64,000 nucleotides of DNA from Coprinus comatus (GCA_034638255.1 JAWPGT010000074.1:1-64000); one strand, 5' to 3'. Positions 1-9,859 are shown, counted from the first letter of the stretch. Numbers and translations are program-made. Notes: a model not told the origin generated them from the letters alone.

Positions 1-2106
1 AAATCTATTTATCTACCCATCTATCTTCAAAATCACCGCTCCCACCAGATCGCCACCCTCAATGCCCTGATTGATTCAGGAGCTCAAGGAAACTTCGTTT
101 CCGAGAAAACCGCATGCTCCCTTAACCTCCAACGAATCCCTGTGGAACCCCCAATCGCTGTTACGAACGTTGATGGAACAGAAAACATCAGTGGAACAAT
201 CACTGAAAAAGTAGTTGTGGAATGCATCATTGATGGACGAAACATCAAGACAGATGCCTATGTTATTGGAATTGGAAAACACCCTGCCATTCTAGGGTTT
301 TCCTTTTTGGAACAGTACAATCCCGACATTGATTGGACTGCCAAAACATTCCGATGGCGTTCACCATCTTCTAGAACCATCTCCTGCTCCCAACTCAAAA
401 ATTCTATCACAATCAACGAAGTCACCTGCTACAGTGAAGACCCAATTGATGTTCCTAAAAACCTTCGCATCGCTGCACAATCGCTCCCTGATACCCTTGA
501 CACTGGATTGGCTGGCCGCCTCATACAAATCAATGCCAAAACTTCTGCATCCCAACTTATATCTCAAAAGCATGCAAAAGCCACATCTTCCGACCCAAAG
601 GAAATAGTTCCTAGAACATTATGGAAACATCTTCCTGTCTTTGACAAGAAGGCCTCAGAACGATTTCCTCCATCACGACCTTGTGATCATCGCATTGATC
701 TAAAAGAAACCTTCACTCCAAAGTCTTACAAACCATATCGCCTTGCACCGGCTGAAATGGATGAATTAAAGACCTTTCTTGATGAGAACCTAGCCAAAGG
801 ATATATCCGACCATCTAAATCTCCTATGGCATCACCATTCTTTTTCGTCAATAAGAAAGATGGAAAGTCTCTTAGACCATGTCAAGATTATCGCTATCTC
901 AATTCCCACACTGTGAAAAACGCCTATCCCATTCCCAATGTCAGCTCAATTATGGACCGCCTCCGTGGAGCCAAATACTTCACCAAAATGGACGTTCGTC
1001 TTGGATATAACAACGTTCGCATCTTTGATGGAGACCAATGGAAAGGAGCATTCAAAACTCCATTCGGTCTTTTCGAACCTACTGTTATGTTCTTTGGAAT
1101 GACAAACTCTCCTGCAACGTTCCAGGCAATGATGGATCATATCTTCCGAGACCTCATTGACAAACCTGGTTGTACAGCAGTTATTGTCTACATGGACGAC
1201 ATTCTCATTTTCTCCGATAACAAGCAAGATCTTAACAAGATGACTCTTGAAGTTCTAAAAAGAGTCCAAGAAAACGATCTTTATCTCAAGACCGAGAAAT
1301 GCGAATTCGAGAAAACCTCCATAGAATTCCTAGGAATGACAATAAGCCAGAACAGCATCACCATGTCAGAAGACAAACTTGCCGGAATTGCAGAATGGCC
1401 TACACCAACATCACAACGCGAAGTTAGAAAGTTCTTAGGATTTGCAAACTTCTACCGAAAATTCATCAGGAACTACGCCAATATCACCCGTCCTCTAAAT
1501 GACCTTCTACGCAAAGCGGTAGCATTTAAATGGACCCCAGAAGCAGAAGAAGCTTTTAACACTGTTAAAGACATGTTTGCGAATGGATCTATCCTTCTCA
1601 CTCCTGATCCTCACAAACCTTTCCATGTCGAAACAGATGCTTCTGACTTTGCAACGGGCGGTGTTCTATGTCAAACTGATGATAATGGAGTTACTCGTCC
1701 TTGTGCATTCCGTTCTAAATCCCTTGGACCCGCGGAACGCAACTATCCCACTCCGGACAAAGAACTCCTTGCGATCAAACAAGCTTTTGATGACTGGCGC
1801 CACTACCTACTGGGATCACCGCATATAGTAACTGTGCACAGTGATCACAACAATCTCCGTTTTTGGCAAGATTCGCAAAAGCTGTCACGTCGTCAAGCTC
1901 GCACATGGGCTGAACTGCAGAAATACAATTTTGTGATAAAACACAAACCAGGAAAAGAAATTCCTGCTGCAGATGCACTCTCTAGACGACCAGATCATAA
2001 CTTTGACTCTGCCGAAGAAAATGTGGATATTGTGGTTTTACCAAACAAGCTATTCTTAAACGCCACTTCAACTGAACCTGCCTTAATTGCCAAGAACCCA
2101 CTCTGA
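1..2106 (+). CDS. Gypsy-A protease, reverse transcriptase and RNase H (pol 5' part, no start in window)
   Basis: The frame is open from base 1, so the start lies upstream. It opens with a retroviral-type aspartic protease (LIDSGAQGNF, catalytic Asp codon at 73-75). Reverse transcriptase follows (PMASPFFFVNKKDGK, then the catalytic YMDD around 1190-1200), then RNase H (ETDASDFATGG; VHSDHNNLRFW). It copies element RNA into cDNA in cytoplasmic particles. The frame stops at 2104-2106, while the continuing integrase is in a different frame beginning near 2103. Compared with Gypsy-B, roughly 35 codons of the RNase H-integrase linker are missing and the frame changes there, so this looks like a deletion scar, not programmed frameshifting. 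A GTG at 142 is not a credible start. Confidence 0.92.
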   Translation, partial: KSIYLPIYLQNHRSHQIATLNALIDSGAQGNFVSEKTACSLNLQRIPVEPPIAVTNVDGTENISGTITEKVVVECIIDGRNIKTDAYVIGIGKHPAILGFSFLEQYNPDIDWTAKTFRWRSPSSRTISCSQLKNSITINEVTCYSEDPIDVPKNLRIAAQSLPDTLDTGLAGRLIQINAKTSASQLISQKHAKATSSDPKEIVPRTLWKHLPVFDKKASERFPPSRPCDHRIDLKETFTPKSYKPYRLAPAEMDELKTFLDENLAKGYIRPSKSPMASPFFFVNKKDGKSLRPCQDYRYLNSHTVKNAYPIPNVSSIMDRLRGAKYFTKMDVRLGYNNVRIFDGDQWKGAFKTPFGLFEPTVMFFGMTNSPATFQAMMDHIFRDLIDKPGCTAVIVYMDDILIFSDNKQDLNKMTLEVLKRVQENDLYLKTEKCEFEKTSIEFLGMTISQNSITMSEDKLAGIAEWPTPTSQREVRKFLGFANFYRKFIRNYANITRPLNDLLRKAVAFKWTPEAEEAFNTVKDMFANGSILLTPDPHKPFHVETDASDFATGGVLCQTDDNGVTRPCAFRSKSLGPAERNYPTPDKELLAIKQAFDDWRHYLLGSPHIVTVHSDHNNLRFWQDSQKLSRRQARTWAELQKYNFVIKHKPGKEIPAADALSRRPDHNFDSAEENVDIVVLPNKLFLNATSTEPALIAKNPL

Positions 2107-3446
2107 AGGAGAAACAACGGCTTCTAGCACAGTATCATGATCATCATTCCGCAGGACACCCTGGAATAGATGAAACATTAAGACGAATTCAGTTAATAGT
2201 GAAATGGCCTGGAATGCGCGATTTCATTACCAACTATGTCAAAGCCTGTCCACAATGCCAACAATTCAAGATTGATCGGAATCCTGCAAAACCTCCATTC
2301 CAACCACTTCCTCCATCCGAATCCATGCGTGTTTTTGGCGATATAGCTATGGACTTAATCACCGATCTCCCTCCTTGCGGAAAATTTGATTCTATATTAT
2401 CCGTGATAGATCGCGGATTATCGAAGGGGATAATACTCTGTCCAACGTCGAAAACCTGCACTTTCGCCGACATCTCTAAACTCCTGATCGACAATGTCTA
2501 CAAACGGTTTGGTACCCCCAACACTATTGTCTCAGATCGCGACCCTCGTTTTGCTTCTAAAGCTGCCCAAAGGTTCTTTAAGATGCTCCAGATCGACTGG
2601 AAACCTTCTACGGCATACCATCCCCAAACAGATGGTGCAACAGAACGAGCCAATCAAGAGATTGAAACATATCTCTCGATCTACTGCAATAACCAACCAA
2701 ACGACTGGGTCGATGCACTTCCACTTCTCGAGTTCAGTTACAACTCCCGTCCCCATGCCGCCAACAAACGATCACCACTAGAAATTATGACTGGAACAAA
2801 TCCACCATCCTTCCCCAACGTTATGGAAGAATCTGGTGCACCATCAGTCGATGATCATATTCGAAAACTTGATCGTTTCAGACACGAAGCACTGCTAGCC
2901 TATCAATCCGCAGCTAAAGTGATAGCTTCTCGTGTCAAACGCCCTCATTATCCAACCTATAATGAAGGGGATGAAGTTTATCTAAATGCAAAGAATCTTC
3001 CAATCCAATATCAGTCATCGAAGATCAAGCCGAAACGTCAAGGTCCCTTCAAAATCCTAAAACGCAAAGGACCTCTGACTTATCAACTTCTTCTACCAAC
3101 GTCATGGAAGATCTACAACACGTTTCATGTGGCTCTGTTGAAACCCGCAGTTCAAAGCGAGATCAACCCAAATAAGCCTTCCTCTGAAACTATCCCTGAC
3201 TTGATAGACGGAGAAGAACACTGGGAAGTCGAAGCAATCATCAATCACAAAAGGAGTAGAAACAAGATGAAGTATTTGATCAAATGGAAGGGATTTCCTG
3301 ACTCAGAGAATACTTGGGAACCAGAAGAGAATGTTTCAGATTCAGCAAAAGAACTGTTTGGAGAATACCAGAAGAACCATCGCCTTTCACTTAAAAGGGC
3401 TCCTCCAAAGAAGACACTCTCTACCCCCCCTCGCAGATATAAATGA
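2103..3446 (+). CDS. Gypsy-A integrase with C-terminal chromodomain (pol 3' part)
   Basis: This frame continues pol. It starts inside the H2C2 zinc domain (HHSAGHPGID ... CPQCQQF), followed by the DDE core (DLITDLPP; VSDRDPRF; HPQTDGATERANQE with the catalytic Glu), the GPF-type domain (GPFKILK) and a chromodomain (YLIKWKGFPDSENTWEPEEN) at about 3220-3390. Chromodomains of chromoviruses direct integration through histone marks; that is family knowledge. The stop TGA at 3444-3446 overlaps the ATG of the next frame (ATGA). There is no own ATG at the start, so expression needs continuity with the upstream frame, which is broken near 2100. Confidence 0.9.
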   Translation: MKEKQRLLAQYHDHHSAGHPGIDETLRRIQLIVKWPGMRDFITNYVKACPQCQQFKIDRNPAKPPFQPLPPSESMRVFGDIAMDLITDLPPCGKFDSILSVIDRGLSKGIILCPTSKTCTFADISKLLIDNVYKRFGTPNTIVSDRDPRFASKAAQRFFKMLQIDWKPSTAYHPQTDGATERANQEIETYLSIYCNNQPNDWVDALPLLEFSYNSRPHAANKRSPLEIMTGTNPPSFPNVMEESGAPSVDDHIRKLDRFRHEALLAYQSAAKVIASRVKRPHYPTYNEGDEVYLNAKNLPIQYQSSKIKPKRQGPFKILKRKGPLTYQLLLPTSWKIYNTFHVALLKPAVQSEINPNKPSSETIPDLIDGEEHWEVEAIINHKRSRNKMKYLIKWKGFPDSENTWEPEENVSDSAKELFGEYQKNHRLSLKRAPPKKTLSTPPRRYK

Positions 3447-3778
3447 CCCAACAACAAGACTCTACCTCAGGCCCCTCTCCTCTTGAATACTCGCCCCCTC
3501 CTCTCACTCATCTCTCCACACCGAGCCTAAGCTCAACCACCAACGATACCTTTCCGTCACCAGCAACCACACCCCCTCGAACTGCATCTACAACAGGAGC
3601 TATCAATACTCCTCTTGCTTTCAATCCAGCTTTTGATCCTAACCAACTTCGACTGGACGATCCAGAAGTTCAGTTCTTCTTGATACTGCTATCGAGGATA
3701 TTCCTCCTCACATTCTCAATCGCCTGCACATTGACACTCTTATCGCTCGTGGTACTTACCCACCTGGAACAACTCTGA
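3443..3778 (+). CDS. Gypsy-A ORF3, N-terminal piece
   Basis: A true ATG at 3443 overlaps the pol stop as ATGA, a typical arrangement for termination-reinitiation. The product is Ser/Thr/Pro-rich at its N-terminus, then has a segment (EVQFFLILLSRIFLLT...) that looks hydrophobic in this frame but may be out of its original frame. I see no enzymatic domain. It is followed by overlapping frames at 3841 and 4083 that appear to belong to the same ORF3 unit, each one step to -1. Gypsy-B has an ORF3 at the same place. The function is unknown; the position suggests an extra structural or nucleic-acid-binding protein. Confidence 0.6.
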   Translation: MTQQQDSTSGPSPLEYSPPPLTHLSTPSLSSTTNDTFPSPATTPPRTASTTGAINTPLAFNPAFDPNQLRLDDPEVQFFLILLSRIFLLTFSIACTLTLLSLVVLTHLEQL

Positions 3779-3840
3779 TTGAAGAACCCCAACTCGCCGC
3801 AGCCATTGTCCTGGCAAGGTTCAATGCCATTCCACCTACC

Positions 3841-4647
3841 ATGGATCAAACAGAGACACCCATTGCTCACCCCATACCCCGCATCGCAACCCCAGACGCA
3901 GTCTCTCCCCTCATTGAACGACCGACCACTGCACCCTCTAGGTCAGATGGTAACTCGCCTGAACCAGTATTTGCGACGGAAATTCACCCGAGAAGCGCAC
4001 CTGCCACCCCTCCGTTCATAATTCGAGTACATCGGAATGGGGAAATCACTATAACTGGAGAAGGGGAGTTGGACATCCAAACATGCTCTCCTACCACGAG
4101 GATGGAGAGGCACCACGAGAGTTACCAGCTGGATCCAATGCCGATTTTCTCTCCCTTCCATATTTCGAGAAACTCTATGAACTCTGGAATGTCCTCACCC
4201 ACATTGCGTCGACGGCACGAGCAGAACGATATGCTCCAACCTCCGCACCCGGTCGCTTGGCACAATTATACTTCGTTCGACAACTTGGGGAGACCGTTAC
4301 CGAGTACCTCGCCCGTGCATCGGAGATCTCAGAAGCCTCTACCCCCACAACCAACCCTCCACGACCAGATGACCCAACGGGATCGGATGTTCCTAGAAAT
4401 GTTGGACGTGAGAACCCCAGCCTCCCAGCTAGCCAGGTTCCTCCCGCCAATCTCCTTACCGACATCCCCAATACCTATCCAATCGCCCCAGACCATCCAT
4501 TCGCCAACCTTGGTTCCAGATATCCGTATCGATACACCACGCCCGCTCTTTACCATCCCCCAAACCGACGAGAGGCCCGTATCTTACGAAATATCTCCAA
4601 CCCACCATTCGAATCGTCAAGAGCAGTTCACTATGCATCGTCATTAA
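3841..4647 (+). CDS. Gypsy-A ORF3, middle frame, proline-rich
   Basis: An open frame of 268 codons starting with ATG, rich in Pro, Ser, Thr and Arg. It overlaps the zinc-knuckle frame (4083-5489) by 565 bases, in the frame two bases ahead (equivalently -1). I recognise no domain. Its length in this composition could be chance in GC-balanced, stop-poor sequence, but Gypsy-B shows an equally long overlapping pair in the same relative frames. That makes either real dual coding or an old frame change in ORF3 the main alternatives. Confidence 0.4.
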   Translation: MDQTETPIAHPIPRIATPDAVSPLIERPTTAPSRSDGNSPEPVFATEIHPRSAPATPPFIIRVHRNGEITITGEGELDIQTCSPTTRMERHHESYQLDPMPIFSPFHISRNSMNSGMSSPTLRRRHEQNDMLQPPHPVAWHNYTSFDNLGRPLPSTSPVHRRSQKPLPPQPTLHDQMTQRDRMFLEMLDVRTPASQLARFLPPISLPTSPIPIQSPQTIHSPTLVPDIRIDTPRPLFTIPQTDERPVSYEISPTHHSNRQEQFTMHRH

Positions 4648-5489
4648 AGGAACTGGCTGATAAGATCATTGGTTCTGGAGATTTTGAGCAACGATTTGGA
4701 AGGTTCCCGGTCTACAAGTTGAAGGAAGATATCATGAAGAAGGATATTCCCTTACTGGTCTACAACCAGTTCACCGACGAAGAAAAGAAGTGCTATGATT
4801 ACGGTTGCATTGTCTGTGGATTAGTCGGACACATTGGATCGTCATGCCCTGACTACCAATGCCGATTCTGCAACACCATGGGACATTATTCCTGGACTTG
4901 CAAGAATCGACCCACATCCCCAGTCATTGTCTCTCGACTCAATACTCCCGAGCCCCTGGAACCAGCCACTCCCATCGCACTTACAAGAGCTCAAGATCAA
5001 ATCACTCCCGAGATCTTTGGCACCCAGAAAGCTCATGGACTACAATTTCATCGTGTCGGACATACTTCCTCCCTCCTCACTCCTCTCCCTCGACGTCTCG
5101 ATGAGAACCGAAACCCCGAATTCACCACTACTTATCTGTTAACCACTCATCCCACTTCGGATCGAATTCTGGCTCGTCGAACCCTCGCTCCTCTTACAAA
5201 CGAGTGTCCCTTTCCTGCCAACTTGGAGAACGATGGAAACTATCGAGGAGATGCCAGACCATGGGTCAACCCCAGATTGCCACCTAACCGAGTCACCTAT
5301 CGAGATGAGCAAGACAACCGCCGAGTAGATGAAATCCGCCACCCCTCCCAGTTCCTACACCGCATTTCACATACTCCTCCTCTTTGGGAAATCCCCACTT
5401 CAGCAGTACGCCACCCTCTTCCTGCCAGACCACCCACTCCGCTGCCCGCCTACCAAACTCGACCCTCTCGCTATGACAGACGTGTCTAA
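4083..5489 (+). CDS. Gypsy-A ORF3, zinc-knuckle frame
   Basis: An open frame of 468 codons. At about 4813-4900 it encodes two CCHC zinc knuckles in tandem (CIVCGLVGHIGSSC and CRFCNTMGHYSWTC, both CX2CX4HX4C) separated by four residues. Such knuckles bind single-stranded nucleic acid and usually sit in Gag. Here they lie 3' of the chromodomain. Upstream of the knuckles the protein is predicted mixed helical (FEKLYELWNVL; LGETVTEYLARA) and Pro-rich; downstream it is Pro/Arg-rich. The start at 4083 is an ATG, but the frame may be reached from the upstream ORF3 frames. The homologous ORF in Gypsy-B supports it being a genuine element gene. Confidence 0.7.
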   Translation: MLSYHEDGEAPRELPAGSNADFLSLPYFEKLYELWNVLTHIASTARAERYAPTSAPGRLAQLYFVRQLGETVTEYLARASEISEASTPTTNPPRPDDPTGSDVPRNVGRENPSLPASQVPPANLLTDIPNTYPIAPDHPFANLGSRYPYRYTTPALYHPPNRREARILRNISNPPFESSRAVHYASSLKELADKIIGSGDFEQRFGRFPVYKLKEDIMKKDIPLLVYNQFTDEEKKCYDYGCIVCGLVGHIGSSCPDYQCRFCNTMGHYSWTCKNRPTSPVIVSRLNTPEPLEPATPIALTRAQDQITPEIFGTQKAHGLQFHRVGHTSSLLTPLPRRLDENRNPEFTTTYLLTTHPTSDRILARRTLAPLTNECPFPANLENDGNYRGDARPWVNPRLPPNRVTYRDEQDNRRVDEIRHPSQFLHRISHTPPLWEIPTSAVRHPLPARPPTPLPAYQTRPSRYDRRV

Positions 5490-5587
5490 ACGAGGACCTA
5501 TTTTCTTTGAGTACTTTTTCTTTCCTTCTTATTTTCGTCTGGACTATTACCTTGAACTATTATTTATGAACTATGGACTAGTTCTCT

Positions 5588-5600
5588 AGAAAGGGGATAA
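5588..5600 (+). other. Gypsy-A polypurine tract
   Basis: A purine run (AGAAAGGGGATAA) lies directly before the 3' LTR start TGTTACGG. This is the usual position of the plus-strand DNA primer of LTR elements. Confidence 0.8.
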
Positions 5601-6120
5601 TGTTACGGTTTCATATTTATCACGACTAATCATTAGAACTAATGATGGACGATAGTGTACTTTCTCTTACTCGTTTCACATAGCCTTGGACTACTGTTTT
5701 GTATAGCCTCGGACTAGCACTTTCTACGGACTTCCACTTGTCGTTTCACTCACTGTTTCAGCTGTAGATAGTTTCACTCTCCTGTCTCACATGTATCAAG
5801 CATAGCCTACAACCTGTACTCGTAGTTGTATAAATACATGGACAGCGACAGAGATTAAGCTTCAGCTTAATACTCTAAGTTGCTTCTACTCTATCTTGTT
5901 CATCGCCCTCAACTTGATACCTAGAACCGGAGTCAGCTCTAACTCTTGCACGAACGGCTTACTAGTAAGGAACACCTGTGATCTACAGTCCGAGTACTGT
6001 GGAGGTCGTCCCCTGAAAATAGTCTCAGTCTGAGTAGACGTTCTCCTCCTACGAGCATCTTGAAGAGATCCATCGTAGCATCGTCTATACCGAAACGGAG
6101 GTATAGGCAAGATTATAACA
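5601..6120 (+). repeat. Gypsy-A 3' LTR, 520 bp
   Basis: It begins TGTTAC and ends TATAACA, giving the TGTTA...TAACA inverted ends also seen in Gypsy-B. It follows a polypurine tract. A TATA box (TATAAATACA, about 5830) lies roughly 30 bases upstream of a TTAAGCTTCAGCTTAA inverted repeat, resembling the promoter and 5'-end arrangement of Gypsy-B. The right border is placed where the kinase-like reading frame stops matching. The 5' LTR is outside the window, so the borders rest on one copy. Confidence 0.82.
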
Positions 6121-7329
6121 GTCAAGCCTTCATATGTCATGAATATTACAGGATATCTTGTTGAACCAGTTTTTCCTGTGCCAAGAAGTAGTGGGATGTT
6201 GGGAATACCAACAAGGGCTTTGTAGACAGATAATTCTCGTTCATACACTTCTTCATTGTAGAATACCTTCACAGCGAGCCCCATTGTACTTGAGATGGCG
6301 ACACATGTCTTATTGTATTCTTTGATGTCTGGTATATTGACATATGTGGATATTCCACTGGATCTATGGAACCAAACGTTATTGACAGGTGAATACCCAA
6401 TTTGGAGATAATCCTTACGGCCTGTCTACAACAAAATGATCATGAAATGGGTTGAAATAAATGGAAGATGCCAACTAAATGAGTCTCTGTGGGTTTATTG
6501 AAGGGCATAGACATTGTCCAAGGACGTCAAGCATTTTCCTTCGAGGCAAGCTTGCAAAAACCTGGAGCATCGATTCTCTGAATTGTTTAATCTGGGGTAG
6601 AAGAGGTAAGGATTTTGGAATATATGTCTCATTTGTGAGATATATTCCAACAATAATAAACTAGATGAAGTGGTAAATGATCTGCTGATGTGTCTTTGGA
6701 TCCCGACGGACTTTGTCATCCTCAGCATCCCAAGAAGCTCCAAGATTTTCCGAAACAAAAATTGAAGGAACAGCCTCCAGACCTGCAAAATAGTATTGGA
6801 AGGCTCCATAATAACTGGTCGAAATGCTGATAGGGATAGTGGAACCAGTAGACATCATCCTTCCCCAACATTCAAAGAGCATCTTTAAGACTTCAGATTG
6901 TCCTTTCAATTTTCCTTCGTCATCGCACTTTGGGGGTTCATCCGACATTATTTGACTCTTTAGTATACTCGATATACCCGGAGTCATAGGGGGAGGAGGA
7001 TGGGTGGTGTCTTCAAGGGCTATTTCTGATAGTAAATCTGCCCGCTTCCACCCACTTGTATGTTTTACTGCAAAAGCAACAGATTTCACATCAATGTTGA
7101 GAATACAGGTAGGCGTTCCACCACTTTGGAAAATGACCACCTCCCAGTCAAACCTAGTATGGATCCTATTGCTGTGATTATAACGTCTGCTTACTAGGCG
7201 TTGCTTCAGGTACCATTTTCCAGGTGGGGTTGGTTGTTCATTTCTAGCAAGATACTCTTCCCAGTTTGGCAGCCAATGCCAATATACAGTCACATTACCA
7301 GCACATGACCCACGAATGCCTTTATCCAC
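6121..7329 (-). pseudogene. Kinase-linked gene, minus-strand copy, broken by Gypsy-A and a stop
   Basis: The frame from 7329 down to 6475 encodes a domain with an SYYGAFQYY ... WDAEDDKV ... THQQII pattern that is paralogous to the gene at 22922-24187. An in-frame TAG at 6661-6663 replaces the Trp of the paralogue, and homology continues past it (PKSLPLLPQIKQF). After a probable intron ending TTGTAG near 6427, a protein-kinase N-lobe follows: GLAVKVF (ATP-binding Lys), YERELSVYKAL (paired Glu) and YPVIFMTYEGL (hinge). Coding is then cut at 6121 by the Gypsy-A LTR; the C-lobe should lie left of the window. A restriction-nuclease-like fold for the first domain (LNIDVKS, an E/D-x-K-like motif) is a guess. 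The true start is unresolved; 7329 is GTG, and an intron acceptor CATTAG lies just upstream. Confidence 0.7.
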
Positions 7330-7441
7330 GATAGGAACAATTGTGATAACTAATGTTCATCCCCAAATACAGGTTCTCCTATCCTTAACCTCTACTTATA
7401 GGCTGAGCCCTCCAGGTTTGAAGGGCAGTTTTCTTCACACC

Positions 7442-7887
7442 ATGTCAGATCCGAACCAACAATCAGAATTACATTCCCATTCTCAGATGCCATCTTCAGA
7501 CATTGAAAGAGGTGTCGACTCTGGGGACGACGTCCACTCGCCCGTTCAAATCACCGGCACTAGTAATACACAATGAAGAACGACTTATTTCAGACCTCTT
7601 CCTATTCCGCCATGGTTATTAACCGCGGAGACTCAAACGCAACCACAAGGAATACAGCCACCTCTTCCGAAATTAGGGGCCACAGCCCTCAAGTTCCTTC
7701 ATTTCCTGAGCCCAATGTCTCAACGGAACGTTCGAAGGGCAAGGCGCCTGAGCAAGCATCCAATTCACGTCAGGCTCGTTTACAACCACCTTCACAAGTG
7801 GAATCACAACAATCTCAAGCAACTGTTTACAGGCACTCGCTAACACCTCAGGCGCCGGGTGCATCAGCATTTCCAGCATGTCCTTAG
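7442..7887 (+). other. Two short overlapping plus-strand ORFs (44 and 104 codons)
   Basis: An ATG at 7442 opens a 44-codon frame ending TGA at 7574-7576, which overlaps the ATG at 7573 of a 104-codon frame ending at 7887. Both are Ser/Gln/Pro-rich and low in hydrophobic residues. They resemble in composition the disordered N-terminal part of the 22922-24187 gene, but I see no alignable motif. They may be decayed 5' coding sequence of a family member or chance frames. Confidence 0.25.
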
Positions 7888-9458
7888 TAGTACTCAGTAT
7901 AGCTTGGGTAGCTTAGTATACTTACTGATACTTAGATATATATTTTCAAAGTAACTCTAAGGTAGTCAATATTTCCAACCAAGTTTTTAAGTTTCCCAAG
8001 CACTATTCTAAGGTCACAAAAGTCGAAGTTAATTTGTGTTATTGACTTTGTTTTTGTTTCATTTGTTTGGTTGATGTCATTAATGCTGTGTTGTTATTTC
8101 AAGATGATGCATCAATAATCACATCATTTATGTTCCCAGATTTGGACTTCACGAAAAATCGCAAAATCAGACTGTCACATGATCACTCTCACCATCACAT
8201 GTGATAGGACACGTTGCATCAGCAATGCAACCTCACGAAGGTCACAACTTCTACTCACTGCTGACTCTGAGTAATGTCACCACTGCACTCTCATTTCTTG
8301 ATGAAACTTTACGCATTGGAGCTCGTTGGAACCGTCTCGACATTATGCATTGAATGAGCCTATGTACGCATGATATGGTGGGGTTTTCATTATTCTTATA
8401 AGGTATGTCAATTTCGACTATTTTCCATGTATTGGGCTCATATAATCGCGTATTGGCGCGTTCTTAGGCTCTCCAGGACGGCCTCAATACTCCGCTTCGA
8501 ACAAGCCTACATACACGCGTCCTGATGCAGTAGCCATGCTATAACATTAGTTTTACTGCTGGTGTGTCATTACTTGCTGTTTTTCTTCTGTATTACTCAT
8601 CTTTCTACATACAGGAACGTTTATAGGCTCTCCAAAACCTTCTCGACGTGTACTATAGGATAGGAGGGTTAGGTGATGACGTGGTATGGTGTATACCCCA
8701 CGAAGGGGGTTTCTTCCTTGGTGAGTCATTATCTGTCTCAAGGGAATTATTTTACTCATTTCTCACTCCCTCCTGCACTCCATAACATGCTTTCAGACTC
8801 GTTTACACCACGCGTACATTCTCTGTTCCACCCCTGATTTGTACACACTATGGAGGACCGCTGGAGTTGTAGTGACCTATCTTCTGGTAAGTTCTTATTC
8901 AATCTAACACCTGTTTTGATACTCAATCCTTATTGTACTCGTATCGCAATGTCCAGTTCTTTATTCTCCCAAGTAAGTTCTCCTATTATGAATATATTCT
9001 TGTAATTTTTTTATCTTTATTTCGGTACATTACTGTAGTATACACTACTATTATGCTGTATACAATCACTCTTGTATTTTTGTACATTACTGTCTCCCTT
9101 CTGATAATATAATTCAGTTGATATACATTTACATGCATTTGAGACACTCTAGGAGTCCTTGAAATTTTGCTTTATATATATATATATTCTGATATACCTG
9201 ATTTATAAGCTTGAGAAAGTATTTTCGAAGGCAGTACAAGTAGATATGAGGTAAAACTAAGTAGAATTAAGTGTGACTAACCAGGACCCCCTGCTTAGAA
9301 TAGCTTGGAATCGACTTGTCAAGCATGACTAAGTAATTCCAAGGAGAAAATAAAAATTCTTTTACATTCTTAATATATCCTTGGTCATCCTTGGAAATGT
9401 TTTCAAGGAGGTTTAAGGAGGTTTAAGCTTGGCCAAGGAGATGCTCATTTTGCTGATG
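7888..9458. other. AT-rich stretch without recognisable gene
   Basis: I see no domain-bearing frame in 1.57 kb. A short TA run lies at about 9174-9187. Repeated short phrases near 9370-9440 (GGAGGTTTAAGGAGGTTTAAG) suggest old repetitive DNA. The left end of the Copia LTR abuts it at 9459. Confidence 0.6.
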
Positions 9459-9753
9459 TGTCAGGATTGCTCCAGACAGTCCTAATGTCAGGAGTTGATG
9501 GACTTGTAGCTTGTGATCGCTTTTCTGATCATGTGGTGTTACTGTGTGATGTCACAGCTTGTAGAAGCGTCCTGCAGACACTTGGTGACCTTCTAGTCTC
9601 ATACCATTGTCTGCAGGTGAGTAGTTATAGTTTAGTATCATATTCAAGTCTCATACCATTGTCTGCAGTGTATCTCACTCATTTCTTAATCAATCACCTT
9701 CATTTCTTCGTTAATCTACGCGTCCCGTCGTGCTCTACGTTCCTGCGCTTACA
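9459..9753 (+). repeat. Copia-A 5' LTR, 295 bp
   Basis: It matches 22627-22921 over its full length with five transitions. It contains two copies of a short phrase (CTCATACCATTGTCTGCAG) near 9598 and 9649. No obvious TATA box position could be fixed. Confidence 0.95.
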
Positions 9754-9768
9754 GGTTATGGGCCCCAC
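9754..9768 (+). other. Copia-A primer-binding site, half-tRNA-iMet type
   Basis: Directly after the 5' LTR is GGTTATGGGCCCCAC. Drosophila copia has a nearly identical site that pairs with the anticodon region of initiator tRNA-Met and uses a cleaved half-tRNA as primer. The match is by memory of that family feature; the host tRNA is not in the window. Confidence 0.7.
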
Positions 9769-9859
9769 GCTTTAAAGACTTACAGACGCGTTTTTATCTC
9801 ACACACACTCAGTCTCTCACTTCACTCTCTACACTATTTTCGCATTTCCTCTATCAAAT

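Larger units (their letters stand above)
1..6120 (+). mobile_element. Gypsy-A: chromodomain Ty3/Gypsy retrotransposon, 5' end off window
   Basis: The segment reads, in order, aspartic protease, reverse transcriptase, RNase H, H2C2 integrase, chromodomain, a third frame with zinc knuckles, a purine tract and a 3' LTR. That order is the Ty3/Gypsy chromovirus layout. Gag and the 5' LTR lie left of the window. The 3' LTR ends TAACA at 6120, and the next bases (GTCAA, the expected 5-bp target duplication) are coding sequence of a minus-strand kinase-like gene, so the element interrupts that gene. The matching duplication would lie outside the window. The copy is probably dead because pol is out of frame near 2100 and lacks part of the RNase H-integrase linker. 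Confidence 0.93.

Noticed and set aside
2090..2110. Programmed frameshift within Gypsy-A pol
   Set aside because: The shift comes with loss of about 35 codons relative to Gypsy-B and lies within the RNase H-integrase linker, where no recoding is expected.
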